A stretch of 5,916 nucleotides of DNA, taken from Sutterella sp. UBA1442. Lineage in GTDB: Bacteria > Pseudomonadota > Gammaproteobacteria > Burkholderiales > Burkholderiaceae_F. Made by a program: the position numbers and the translations under genes. Below, piece by piece: positions 5,909 through 5,916 of this stretch; positions within the stretch are counted from its first letter, which is position 1; each line of letters begins with the position of its first letter. Location of the stretch: the NCBI GenBank assembly GCA_002329575.1, contig DCTK01000046.1, positions 1 to 5,916 of the forward strand. The letters are read 5' to 3'. The notes beneath the pieces were generated by a model, which worked only from the letters and a program-made list of their open reading frames with translations, was not told the origin of the DNA and searched no databases.

Positions 5909-5916
5909 TCAAAATA

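Noticed and set aside
5756..5916. CIRCE operator (HrcA site) upstream of grpE
   Set aside because: The TTAGCACTC-N9-GAGTGCTAA inverted repeat is absent; the palindromes present have different sequences.

Overview
The window looks like chromosomal DNA of a Gram-negative bacterium, most likely a betaproteobacterium of the order Burkholderiales. DnaK and GrpE read like Burkholderiales proteins, the chaperone genes run grpE-dnaK-dnaJ, and both heat-shock promoters are of the proteobacterial sigma-32 type; no CIRCE/HrcA operator was seen. Base composition looks moderate rather than GC-rich, which would suit a Sutterellaceae-like gut lineage, but that narrower placement is an inference.

Left part (1-1743, + strand): dinB (DNA polymerase IV, with a C-terminal sliding-clamp peptide) is followed after 16 bases by a gene for a small membrane PAP2-type phosphatase. 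The spacing suggests one transcript. A 10-bp inverted repeat that includes the PAP2 stop codon has T-rich flanks on both sides and probably terminates both this transcript and the converging dnaJ transcript.

Right part (1773-5916, - strand): grpE, dnaK and dnaJ are all intact and are transcribed right to left. GrpE exchanges nucleotide on DnaK and DnaJ stimulates the DnaK ATPase, so this is the complete Hsp70 machine. grpE and dnaK each have their own sigma-32 promoter, with identical hexamer/octamer cores and identical 14-nt spacing. dnaJ has no recognisable promoter of its own and lies behind a 146-nt gap full of inverted repeats, which suggests that dnaJ output is set below dnaK. At the right edge a Shine-Dalgarno sequence on the + strand implies a divergent gene starting just beyond the window.

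Most of the window is ordinary housekeeping DNA. The oddest point is the GrpE N-terminus: seven cysteines in 23 residues, arranged as two copies of C-x4-C-x-C exactly 15 residues apart, with no cysteine elsewhere in the protein. DnaK lacks the usual Cys15 (Ala instead) and has an atypical C-terminal tail. No mobile element, CRISPR array, tRNA or rRNA was seen.
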